Source: Cytophagales bacterium Alg240-R148
GTDB lineage: Bacteria; Bacteroidota; Bacteroidia; Cytophagales; Cyclobacteriaceae
Direction: 5' to 3'
Length of the DNA: 64,000 nucleotides
Assembly: GCA_900537185.1 (NCBI GenBank)
Contig: LS999826.1
Coordinates: forward strand, 733,521-797,520
Positions 55,951 through 63,406 of the stretch are shown here, piece after piece. A program made the position numbers and the translations under genes. The notes under the pieces were generated by a model, which did not search any database, was not told the DNA's origin, and saw only the letters and a program-made list of their open reading frames with translations. Every line of letters starts with the position of its first letter. Position 1 is the stretch's first letter.

Positions 55951-56997
55951 ATGGCAAAGAAATCAGACCTAGAAAACGATGAAAACCAAAATGAGGAAAA
56001 CAACGCGGATATCAATGACGCGGATGACAATTTTGGCTTACCCGATATATCTTACGACCCCATAGAAAGAGACGAAGAAAACAAAGAAGAAGAGGAAATT
56101 GTGGCTGCAGAAGCCAACGACGTTGTAGAAGAGGTAGAGGAAGAAGTTAAAGAAGAGGCTACCAAGTACCCATGGGAAGAAGAGGAAGAAAAGAAAGAAG
56201 AAGAACCGACCAAATACCCTTGGGAAGAAACATCCGATTCTGCTGAAGAGTCCGATACATCTGCAGAGGAATCAGCGGATTCTGAAACAACTGAAGAGGG
56301 AGTCGAAACCGATGAATACGGGTTTCCTATTAAGCAAGAAACGGAAGAAGAAGAAACCTACGCACCTTACAGACAAGAGGAAGAAAAGAAAAGCAATGCT
56401 GGAATTATCTGGACCGTTGTAGTGATTGTTGTACTGGCATTGGCTGCAGCAGGATACTTCTTTGTGTGGCAACCGATGCAGGCAGATAAAGTGATTTACG
56501 AAGCTAAAATTCAAGAGGGAGATGGGTACTTTGATGCTGCGGATTGGGACAATGCAATCAGTTCGTATACTGCTGCGTTGAATGCAAAAAGTGGAGACGA
56601 ATATGCAGCCAATAAAATTGGCGAGGCCAAAAGTGCCAAGAAAAAAATAGCAGATGACATCAGAGCACAGCAACAGGCAGAAGCAGAACAACAAGCAGCT
56701 GAAGAAGCTCAAATGGAATCAACAGAAACCCAAGAACCGGGAACTGTAGAAACAATATCATCCAGAACGGGACGTTACTATGTTGTTATTGCCAGCGCGG
56801 TGGATGGGGACTTAGCCCAAGACCACGCAGCAAAATTGGCAGCCGAAGGAAATTCAATTAAAATTATAGAACCTTTCGGTGATAAAAAGTTCCATAGAAT
56901 TACGGTAGAAAACTTTGAATCTTGGGACGAAGCGGAAACAAGGGGCAATGAATTGAAAGGAACTTTTGGAGAAGGAGTTTGGGTACTGAAATATTAA
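55951..56997 (+). CDS. SPOR-domain membrane protein with acidic cytoplasmic region
   Basis: A 348-residue protein. Residues 1-145 are a long glutamate-rich, low-complexity stretch with two 'TKYPWEE' repeats. A single membrane helix (about 149-170, 'AGIIWTVVVIVVLALAAAGYFFVW') follows, then TPR-like helices ('YFDAADWDNAISSYTAALNAKSG') and a coiled Gln/Ala-rich segment. The SPOR domain at about 268-348 ('YYVVIASAVDGDLAQDHAAKLAAEGN ... HRITVENFESWDEAETRGNELK') binds denuded peptidoglycan. It precedes exbB by 1 nt. It likely links the Ton complex or envelope scaffold to septal peptidoglycan (inference). Confidence 0.85.
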   Translation: MAKKSDLENDENQNEENNADINDADDNFGLPDISYDPIERDEENKEEEEIVAAEANDVVEEVEEEVKEEATKYPWEEEEEKKEEEPTKYPWEETSDSAEESDTSAEESADSETTEEGVETDEYGFPIKQETEEEETYAPYRQEEEKKSNAGIIWTVVVIVVLALAAAGYFFVWQPMQADKVIYEAKIQEGDGYFDAADWDNAISSYTAALNAKSGDEYAANKIGEAKSAKKKIADDIRAQQQAEAEQQAAEEAQMESTETQEPGTVETISSRTGRYYVVIASAVDGDLAQDHAAKLAAEGNSIKIIEPFGDKKFHRITVENFESWDEAETRGNELKGTFGEGVWVLKY

Positions 56998-56998
56998 A

Positions 56999-57679
56999 AT
57001 GATATTACTACAAGTCAACAACACAGCATTGGATACACTAAGTGCTTCAGAAACTGAAGGTGGTGTATCCGTTTTATCGTTAATTTTTGAAGGTGGGTTT
57101 ATGATGGTTCCCATCTTTTTGTTATCCATAGCAGCAATAGCCATTTTTATTGAGCGCATGATGACGATAAGCAAAGCGTCCAAAACGCCTTCGGGTTTTA
57201 TGACCCAAATCAAAGACCAAGTACAGAAGGGCGATGTTAATGCGGCCAAAATGTTGTGTGCTCAAAACAACACGCCAATAGCCAAAATGATAGAAAAAGG
57301 GCTGAATCGCATCGGAAGCCCGCTAAAAAACATTGAAGTTTCAATTGAAAATGTAGGTAAAATCGAAATTTTTAAGTTAGAAAAGAATTTGTCTTTGATG
57401 GCAACCATTTCTGGTGCTGCACCCATGTTGGGGTTCTTAGGTACTGTAATTGGAATGATTCAAGCTTTTATGGCCATTGCCCAAGAAGAAGGGTCGATAT
57501 CGCCTAAATTGCTGTCTGAAGGGATTTATATCGCCATGCTAACAACAGCTGCTGGATTGTTTGTTGGAATTATCGCCTATTTGGGTTACAATTATTTGAT
57601 TACTAAAGTACAGAAGGTGATCCACAACATGGAGCATAATTCTGTAGAATTCATCGACTTGTTACAAGAGCCGAAATAA
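56999..57679 (+). CDS. exbB: ExbB/TolQ-type proton-channel subunit
   Basis: A 226-residue inner-membrane protein with three membrane helices (about 30-52, 135-160 and 177-198). 'GGFMMVPIFLLSIAAIAIFIERMM' is helix 1, 'LSLMATISGAAPMLGFLGTVIGMIQAF' helix 2 with the family G-x-x-G-T-V-x-G-M motif, and 'EGIYIAMLTTAAGLFVGIIAYLGYN' helix 3 with the conserved threonines. It forms the pentameric proton channel with ExbD and powers TonB. It is 1 nt after the SPOR gene and 1 nt before exbD. Confidence 0.95.
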   Translation: MILLQVNNTALDTLSASETEGGVSVLSLIFEGGFMMVPIFLLSIAAIAIFIERMMTISKASKTPSGFMTQIKDQVQKGDVNAAKMLCAQNNTPIAKMIEKGLNRIGSPLKNIEVSIENVGKIEIFKLEKNLSLMATISGAAPMLGFLGTVIGMIQAFMAIAQEEGSISPKLLSEGIYIAMLTTAAGLFVGIIAYLGYNYLITKVQKVIHNMEHNSVEFIDLLQEPK

Positions 57680-57680
57680 T

Positions 57681-58070
57681 ATGGCACTACAATCAAAATT
57701 TAAAGTAGACCCTTCGTTTAGCATGTCGTCCATGACCGACATCGTCTTTCTACTATTGATATTTTTTATGTTGACTTCCTCGTTCATTACGCCTTCTGGT
57801 ATCAAAGTGAACTTACCTTCGACCAAGGGGTCTACCGTAGAAATGCAAAAAATATCGGTGACCGTTACCAAGGATATGGAATACTATGTGAACGATAAAA
57901 AAATCAGAAAAACCAGCCTCGAGCAGGAACTAAAAGCCAAATTAATTGGTAATGAAGGAGTAGTAGTGTTGCACATAGATGGTTCGGTTCCTACCAGTGA
58001 AACTGCTTTTGTAGCAGGTTTGGCATCCCATATGGGAGTAAAAGTATCCCTGGCAGTAAATCCAGAATAA
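57681..58070 (+). CDS. exbD: ExbD, proton-channel subunit
   Basis: A 129-residue protein: cytoplasmic N-terminus, one membrane helix (about 18-38) and a periplasmic domain. 'FSMSSMTDIVFLLLIFFMLTSSF' contains the essential aspartate (equivalent of E. coli ExbD Asp25) in 'MTDIV'. The periplasmic part has 'KISVTVTKDMEYYVNDKKI' and 'VVLHIDGSVPTSETAFVAGLASHMGV'. This is the active copy of a duplicated pair; the second follows with no spacer. Confidence 0.95.
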   Translation: MALQSKFKVDPSFSMSSMTDIVFLLLIFFMLTSSFITPSGIKVNLPSTKGSTVEMQKISVTVTKDMEYYVNDKKIRKTSLEQELKAKLIGNEGVVVLHIDGSVPTSETAFVAGLASHMGVKVSLAVNPE

Positions 58071-58460
58071 ATGACACAAAAAGGAAAACATAGATATAAG
58101 AAAGTATTGCTCCCGTTAGGTGGCTCTGTTATTGTTGCATTATTTGTGTTTTTCATCATGTTTTCCTCTGTACAGAGGAATACGCGTACGCTGGCGCATT
58201 TGCCTGTTTTGAAAGATGCTAAAGGTACCGTAGAAATGAAGGTATCTGTGACCATAACCAAAGACAATGCTTATTATGTTAATGAAAAGAAAACGGACAG
58301 AACCAGCTTACAACAAGAATTAAAAACCAGACTCGATGGTACTGAAGGAGAAATAGTGTTGCACATAGATGGTTCAGTACCTACCAGTGAAACTGCTTTT
58401 GTTGCAGGTTTGGCATCTCAAATGGGAGTGAAATATTCGCTGGCAGTTAATCCAGAATAA
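58071..58460 (+). CDS. Second ExbD-like protein lacking the proton-path aspartate
   Basis: A 129-residue protein exactly the length of ExbD and starting the base after its stop. Its periplasmic half is near-identical to ExbD (about 89% DNA identity over the last ~104 nt, same 'DGSVPTSETAFVAGLAS'), but the N-terminus is different. It begins MTQKGKHRYKK like the TonB protein (MTQKEKNDRNK), and the membrane helix 'LPLGGSVIVALFVFFIMFSSV' has Ser where ExbD has the essential Asp. It is thus probably proton-inactive. A modulatory or hetero-oligomer role is inferred; a decaying duplicate is the alternative, though the frame is intact. Confidence 0.85.
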   Translation: MTQKGKHRYKKVLLPLGGSVIVALFVFFIMFSSVQRNTRTLAHLPVLKDAKGTVEMKVSVTITKDNAYYVNEKKTDRTSLQQELKTRLDGTEGEIVLHIDGSVPTSETAFVAGLASQMGVKYSLAVNPE

Positions 58461-58467
58461 AAATAAA

Positions 58468-59331
58468 ATGACACAAAAAGAAAAAAACGACAGAAATAAG
58501 AGTTATGCGATCTCAGTTGGGATTCATGCAGTTGTTATGTTGCTGTTGTTTTTTATATGGGCCTATAAACCACCAGACCCGCCCTTACCTGAAACGGGTA
58601 TTGTGATCAATTTTGGTCTGGATGAAGCCGGGTTTGGAGAGGAACAACCAGAAACGGTTAGTGAAGTAGAATCCGAACCGGTAGAAGAACAACCGGAAGA
58701 ACAAGTAGAAGAGGTGGTAGAGGAACCTGTAGAAGAAGTGCTGGAGGAGGAAGTAGTGGATACACCTGTAGCAACAGAAACAGATGTGGTAAAGACAGAC
58801 GCAGAAGCTCCTGTGAAAGTAGAAGAAAAAGTGGAGGTTCAAAAAAAACCTGAACCTGTTGTAGAAAAGAAGAAAGAAGAAAAGAAAGAAGTAAAAAAAG
58901 AAACACCAAAGGCCAACCCCAATACCTCTTTTACGAAAAGAGGAGACACCGGTGGCTCCAATCAAGGAGATAAAAAGGGGACGGTTGGAGACCAGGGTGA
59001 CAAAGATGGTGATGTGAATGCCGATGCTTTGTATGGAAACAAAGGGGGTGGAGGCAATGGTTCTGCTTTGAATATGACCGGTTGGTTCTGGGATTCCAAA
59101 CCAGCACCCAAAGACAAATCAAGCGAAAGTGGAAAAATCGTATTTAGAATAAAAATTGATGAGAACGGTGAAATACTCAGTGTAGAAACCGTTACAAGTA
59201 CGGTCAGTCCTTCCGTGCTAAAAGTTTACAAAGAAGAGGTGTATAAAACTACCTTCCATAAAACATCTACTGGCACCAATGTTGCATCAGTATCCACCGG
59301 AACAATTACCTTTGTAATAAAATCAAAGTAA
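58468..59331 (+). CDS. tonB: TonB-type energy transducer
   Basis: A 287-residue protein with a short cytoplasmic N-terminus (MTQKEKNDRNKS), one membrane helix (about 13-32, 'YAISVGIHAVVMLLLFFIWAY', with the TonB-like histidine), and a periplasmic linker (about 45-150) dominated by Glu, Val, Pro and Lys ('VEEVVEEPVEEVLEEEVV'). The C-terminal domain at about 205-287 ('SGKIVFRIKIDENGEILSVETV ... TGTITFVIKSK') resembles the TonB C-terminal fold. It carries the proton-motive energy to outer-membrane receptors. It lies 7 nt after the second exbD and 3 nt before folC. Confidence 0.9.
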   Translation: MTQKEKNDRNKSYAISVGIHAVVMLLLFFIWAYKPPDPPLPETGIVINFGLDEAGFGEEQPETVSEVESEPVEEQPEEQVEEVVEEPVEEVLEEEVVDTPVATETDVVKTDAEAPVKVEEKVEVQKKPEPVVEKKKEEKKEVKKETPKANPNTSFTKRGDTGGSNQGDKKGTVGDQGDKDGDVNADALYGNKGGGGNGSALNMTGWFWDSKPAPKDKSSESGKIVFRIKIDENGEILSVETVTSTVSPSVLKVYKEEVYKTTFHKTSTGTNVASVSTGTITFVIKSK

Positions 59332-59334
59332 CGT

Positions 59335-60612
59335 ATGAATTACAAGGAAACACTGGCGTTTTTATTCGCCAGTTTGCCGATGTACCAGCGCGATGGCCAA
59401 CAGGCATTTAAAAAAAGCCTGGACAATATTTTGGCCTTGTGTGCAGCCCTCGATAACCCACAAAATAAGTTTAAAACCCTCCATGTTGCAGGTACCAATG
59501 GCAAAGGAAGTACGGCGCATATGTTATCGTCAGTGTTGCAATCTGCAGGTTATAATACTGGATTGTACACTTCTCCGCATTTAAAATCTTTTACGGAGCG
59601 TATTAGAACCAATGGGCAAGAAATTTCAGAACAAAGTGTTGTGGATTTTGTTGCGCGTATAAAACCCCTAATAGAGAAGATACAACCTTCTTTTTTTGAG
59701 ATTACAGTTGCTATGGCATTTGATTTTTTTGCATTGGAAAAAGTAGAAGTAGCGGTGGTGGAAGTGGGGCTTGGTGGCCGGTTGGATTCTACAAACATTC
59801 TAACGCCAGAGCTTTGTATTATTACCAATATCGGCTTGGACCACCAGCAAATGCTGGGCGAGACATTAAGAGAGATAGCCAATGAAAAAGCGGGAATAAT
59901 TAAACAAGATATTCCAGTAGTAGTAGGAGAAAAACACCTCGATACAGCGCCTGTTTTTGTTGGGACAGCCGATCGTTTGCATGCACCCCTTGTATTCGCT
60001 GAAGAATTGGTTGCGTTAGAAGAGGGGTTAGAACCAGATATAATCCGTGTAAAGGTTGGAGCGAAACAGTTGCAACTTAAAACAGATTTGAAGGGAAAAT
60101 ACCAAGTGAAAAATATTCGAACGGTGGTTGCTGCAATAGACGTGCTCAACCAAATTGGTTTTTCTATTTCAGAAGAAGCGCAGGCCACCGGATTGGCTCA
60201 TGTAGCACGCTTAACGGGCTTAAAAGGTCGTTGGCAATTGTTGAGGGAGAATCCTTTGGAAGTGTGTGATACAGCCCATAATGCAGAGGGATTGGCGGAA
60301 GTACTAAAACAAATACGTTCTATTCCATACGCCCAACTTCATGTAGTTTGGGGCATGGTCAACGATAAAGATGCAGAAAAAGTGTTAAAGTTTTTACCTA
60401 ATGATGCGATTTACTATTTTTGCGAGCCACAAATTCCTAGGGCCATGCCGATAGAAGAATTAAAAAGGTTGGGGGAACAACTTAATTTAAAGTTTGAGAC
60501 CATTAAAAATGTGAATGCGGCCATAAAAAAAGCTAGAAAGGTGGCTGTTGCTGCAGACATGATTTACATCGGCGGCAGTACATTTGTGGTAGCTGAGATT
60601 GAAAATTTGTAG
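59335..60612 (+). CDS. folC: Bifunctional folylpolyglutamate/dihydrofolate synthase
   Basis: A 425-residue Mur-ligase-fold enzyme that adds glutamate to dihydropteroate and to tetrahydrofolates. 'TLHVAGTNGKGSTAHMLSSVL' is the P-loop, 'YTSPHLKSFTERIRTNGQEI' the substrate segment, 'VEVGLGGRLDSTN' the omega-loop region, 'NIGLDHQQMLGETLREIANEKAGIIK' contains the carbamylated-lysine region, and 'VCDTAHNAEGLAEVL' the glutamate-ligase C-terminal site (usually DGAHNPxG). Cytosolic. It sits 3 nt after tonB and 1 nt before trmB, an arrangement common in Bacteroidota though the functions are unrelated. Confidence 0.95.
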   Translation: MNYKETLAFLFASLPMYQRDGQQAFKKSLDNILALCAALDNPQNKFKTLHVAGTNGKGSTAHMLSSVLQSAGYNTGLYTSPHLKSFTERIRTNGQEISEQSVVDFVARIKPLIEKIQPSFFEITVAMAFDFFALEKVEVAVVEVGLGGRLDSTNILTPELCIITNIGLDHQQMLGETLREIANEKAGIIKQDIPVVVGEKHLDTAPVFVGTADRLHAPLVFAEELVALEEGLEPDIIRVKVGAKQLQLKTDLKGKYQVKNIRTVVAAIDVLNQIGFSISEEAQATGLAHVARLTGLKGRWQLLRENPLEVCDTAHNAEGLAEVLKQIRSIPYAQLHVVWGMVNDKDAEKVLKFLPNDAIYYFCEPQIPRAMPIEELKRLGEQLNLKFETIKNVNAAIKKARKVAVAADMIYIGGSTFVVAEIENL

Positions 60613-60613
60613 T

Positions 60614-61276
60614 ATGAGACAAAAGATGGCACGGTTTGCCGAAAACGAAGAACGCAGGAATATTTTGCAGCCTGGCAAGGCAATATATGAAAACATAAGA
60701 GGAAACTGGAAAACCGATTATTTTAAAAATGACAACCCCATTGTGGTGGAATTGGCTTGTGGAAGGGGAGAGTACACCGTAGGGATGGCCAAGTTGTTTG
60801 ATAATAAAAACTTTATAGGTGTAGATATAAAAGGGGACCGGCTTTGGAAGGGAAGCAATGCAGCTTTGGAGCATGGTTTAGAACATGTGGCTTTTTTGCG
60901 CACGCAGATTTTATTGATTGAAAAGTTTTTTGAAGAAGGAGAAATTGATGAAATATGGATTACATTTCCTGATCCAAGACCAAGGGATCGAGATGAAAGA
61001 CGCAGACTGACTTTTAAGCGGTTTTTAGAAATCTACAAACGCATTTTAAAGCCTGGTGGTACCATTAGATTGAAAACGGATAATACTGGGTTATATGAGT
61101 ATTCGGTAGAAACGATTTCGGAACGACCAGATGTAGAAAATTTGCACCATACCAATGATTTGTACCACAGCGAATTAAGACCGGAATGTTTGGACATCAG
61201 AACGAAGTTTGAAGAGAAGTTTTCGGCCCAAGGGCATGATATTAAATATTTGAGATTCAATTTTAAAACAGATTAA
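60614..61276 (+). CDS. trmB: tRNA (guanine-N7-)-methyltransferase TrmB
   Basis: A 220-residue SAM-dependent methyltransferase making m7G46 in tRNA. 'VVELACGRGEYTVGMAKLF' is the SAM-binding loop, 'FIGVDIKGDRLWKGSNAAL' the second strand with the acidic ribose ligand, 'EIDEIWITFPDPRPRDRDERRRLT' the catalytic PDPW/RRRL-type motif and 'KPGGTIRLKTDNTGLYEYSVE' the C-terminal part. ATG 60614 is chosen, one base after the folC stop; a TTG at 60599 would overlap folC. Last gene of the cluster. Confidence 0.95.
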   Translation: MRQKMARFAENEERRNILQPGKAIYENIRGNWKTDYFKNDNPIVVELACGRGEYTVGMAKLFDNKNFIGVDIKGDRLWKGSNAALEHGLEHVAFLRTQILLIEKFFEEGEIDEIWITFPDPRPRDRDERRRLTFKRFLEIYKRILKPGGTIRLKTDNTGLYEYSVETISERPDVENLHHTNDLYHSELRPECLDIRTKFEEKFSAQGHDIKYLRFNFKTD

Positions 61277-61798
61277 GCCCAACCTACCTGTTGGTCCAAG
61301 TAGAGTGTAATTTCGTAGCCCGCTACCCACTACCCACTAACGGCCCATGGCCTCGGCGTTTTGGAGCAACTGACACATTGTTTTGTCCAGTAATAGTACT
61401 TGGTGCCTGGTACAGATTAGTCCCTGACCCAACCATTTCACTATTCTTTTGGTCAGTTGCTGGGAAGTAAAACAGGTCCATTTTTTCAATTGGTGCATCC
61501 GCATTCAAGCAAGAAAACTTAAGTCGATTGACAATAGAATGAATTTCCTTTTCATGAAATGAAAAGGGTGGACCTAGTGTGTCCAACCTAATTTATGGTT
61601 GTTTTAAGGCGTTTCCCTAATAAATTCAATGGGTTTGGCTGAAACTGGAAAATGTAAGTGCTTGGTGTATTGTTGCTTACAGTCGATCAATCCGTTTCAT
61701 TCTTCTATCAAACACAAACGATGCACCATCAATTGACCCGCTTCAATTCCAATAAAATCCTACACATTTGAAACATCAACTACAAATCAATTACAACA
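61277..61798. other. 522 bp intergenic stretch with one hairpin
   Basis: No convincing gene was found. It contains two copies of CTACCCA near 61324-61337 and a perfect hairpin, CCTTTTCAT-GAA-ATGAAAAGG (61547-61567), with no T-tract. A minus-strand frame at 61323-61586 has unusual composition and no recognisable family. The right part (61620-61798) is A/T- and C-rich and presumably carries the promoter for the lipoprotein at 61799. Confidence 0.5.
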
Positions 61799-62932
61799 AT
61801 GAAAAATTCATTTATACTTTCTCTAGCAATAATATTCTTGTTTGGAACCGCATGTAAAGACGATGCCAGCAACGATCCTGTAGATCCCAGTGCTGGAATA
61901 TCGACTTTTAAAGGAACACAGAGCCCAGGCGATGTTTGGGATTGGACATTAAACAGCAATGACAACACCTTTACTTGTGTTTGGGACCACGGTTCATTTG
62001 ATGATGAATCGGACGATATTACCGTTCAAGGCACCTATACTGTTTTGCCATCCGGCTTTTTGGAATGTACCATCAATGGGGTGGCCCCTTCTACGCCTGA
62101 TATTCCGGCAGATGGCACCGCATGGTTTTACGCTATGCATTTACCAGATATGGCGATGGTAATCAAACCAGAAGGAAGCATCAAAGGGGATATCATCGCT
62201 GCAGTTGCTGCTGGCGACTGTTCGGATGTTGTGGGAGATTATAACTACTTTAATATTGCTCCAGGCAACGGAGAAAAATACGATCCCAATACCGAAGAAG
62301 CCTATGGTCGGGCAACATTTTTAGACAATGGTGATGGAACCTACGAAATTCATGGAGATAAATATTCCTTGGATTGCGCGAACGGGGGCCCTTGTACCGT
62401 AGACACTGGTATTCAAGATTCACCAGCAGCTGTTTGTACAGAAAATGGCGCCATTGTGATTAGTTCGAGTGGGTCAACCGTAACGGAAGGTCAATTTACC
62501 AAATCTGGTGTGATGATGTTGGACAAAGGAGAAGGCAATGGTGGGGTGTTGGCACTGAGCAAGGCCAATGCTTTTGAGTTTGATGATTTGGATGGGTTGG
62601 AGTTCGTGGGGCTGGCTTATTTGCCTGCCAATAACGATAATAAAACAGTACCAGTACACCTTTCTTTTGAAGACGATGGGCAAACAATTATAGGTACAGG
62701 AACAAAAATAGAAAACATCAATACAGGAGCGCTCGAAGCAGATGAGTCGGTGTCCATGCGATTCGATTCTAACGATCAAGGTTTGATGTTGGGACAAATG
62801 ACCCATGGAGATGGCAAATCCACTTATTTTGTTGCATCTTTCCTGTCTAGTGAAGGTAAAAAAATTATTGTTTTGAGCTCCACTTCTAGTCCGGACAATG
62901 ATCCATTTATTCTAGTAGTTGCGAGCAAGTAA
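61799..62932 (+). CDS. Secreted lipoprotein of unknown function
   Basis: A 377-residue protein with lipobox LFGTAC (Cys about 19) followed by Asp-rich residues, a Bacteroidota surface-lipoprotein-like start. The mature part is acidic, Gly/Asp/Thr-rich and beta-stranded, with two paired-cysteine regions ('DNTFTCVWDHGSFDDES' to 'GFLECTINGV', and 'SLDCANGGPCTVDTG'). It lacks recognised catalytic motifs. A repeated 'GDGTYEIHGDKY'/'FEDDGQTIIGTGTKI' pattern suggests two related beta domains. Monocistronic, ending in a terminator. Surface exposure is inferred. Confidence 0.7.
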   Translation: MKNSFILSLAIIFLFGTACKDDASNDPVDPSAGISTFKGTQSPGDVWDWTLNSNDNTFTCVWDHGSFDDESDDITVQGTYTVLPSGFLECTINGVAPSTPDIPADGTAWFYAMHLPDMAMVIKPEGSIKGDIIAAVAAGDCSDVVGDYNYFNIAPGNGEKYDPNTEEAYGRATFLDNGDGTYEIHGDKYSLDCANGGPCTVDTGIQDSPAAVCTENGAIVISSSGSTVTEGQFTKSGVMMLDKGEGNGGVLALSKANAFEFDDLDGLEFVGLAYLPANNDNKTVPVHLSFEDDGQTIIGTGTKIENINTGALEADESVSMRFDSNDQGLMLGQMTHGDGKSTYFVASFLSSEGKKIIVLSSTSSPDNDPFILVVASK

Positions 62933-62952
62933 AACACAAAGTTGGCTTATAG

Positions 62953-62985
62953 AAAAGGGATGGTGCAAGCCATCCCTTTTTGTTT
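62953..62985 (+). terminator. Rho-independent terminator
   Basis: AAAAGGGATGG (62953-62963) pairs perfectly with CCATCCCTTTT (62970-62980), loop TGCAAG, followed by TGTTTT. It ends the lipoprotein transcript. Confidence 0.8.
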
Positions 62986-63165
62986 TATGCTTATTTAAAG
63001 AATAATATGGACCTTTTTATTTAGTTCCAACCATCTTGAAAACCACCGCACTTTCTTCCATTTATTTTTGTTTATAGACCAGAACGAGGTGGGTGCAACT
63101 GAATTTTGCAAAGCTGGGCCTTGATTTGTTTTTATTTTTTCTAATTAAATTGTAAATTGCCCTAT

Positions 63166-63387
63166 ATGAAAATTGAGGAACCATTATCATTGCGAGTAGC
63201 CAAGACATTGGTAAATTTATTGGGAGACAGCCATTCGTCGGTGAGTGTGCAGCAATTATCATTTGAATTGAAGTCTTCTCCAGAAGACCTACTCAAAATT
63301 ATAGATAAATTCACCAAAAATGGTACCGCGCGTTTGATGGGCAGTCAAATCTACTTGACTGAAGAAGGCCTGTCGAAAGTAGCGTAG
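63166..63387 (+). CDS. Small winged-helix-like protein
   Basis: A 73-residue helical protein. The ATG at 63166 is used rather than TTG 63157. 'SVQQLSFELKSSPEDLLKIIDKFTKNGTARLMGSQIYLTEEGLSKVA' reads as a helix-turn-helix followed by a beta hairpin wing and C-terminal helix, as in small MarR- or DprA-C-like winged helices. DNA binding is possible but there are few basic residues in the recognition helix. It lies 19 nt before the membrane gene at 63407, so co-transcription is likely. Confidence 0.6.
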   Translation: MKIEEPLSLRVAKTLVNLLGDSHSSVSVQQLSFELKSSPEDLLKIIDKFTKNGTARLMGSQIYLTEEGLSKVA

Positions 63388-63406
63388 TCCAGTTCAAAAT
63401 TTTTTT

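Noticed and set aside
58585-58965. Long antisense frames rich in Phe/Leu opposite tonB
   Set aside because: They are mirror images of the Glu/Val/Lys-rich TonB linker and have no independent support.
61321-61338. CTACCCA direct repeat as a possible repeat array
   Set aside because: Only two copies with no spacers; not a CRISPR or satellite array.
61323-61586. Minus-strand 87-codon frame in the gap after trmB
   Set aside because: No recognisable family, odd composition, no ribosome-binding or promoter pattern; kept only as part of the intergenic note.
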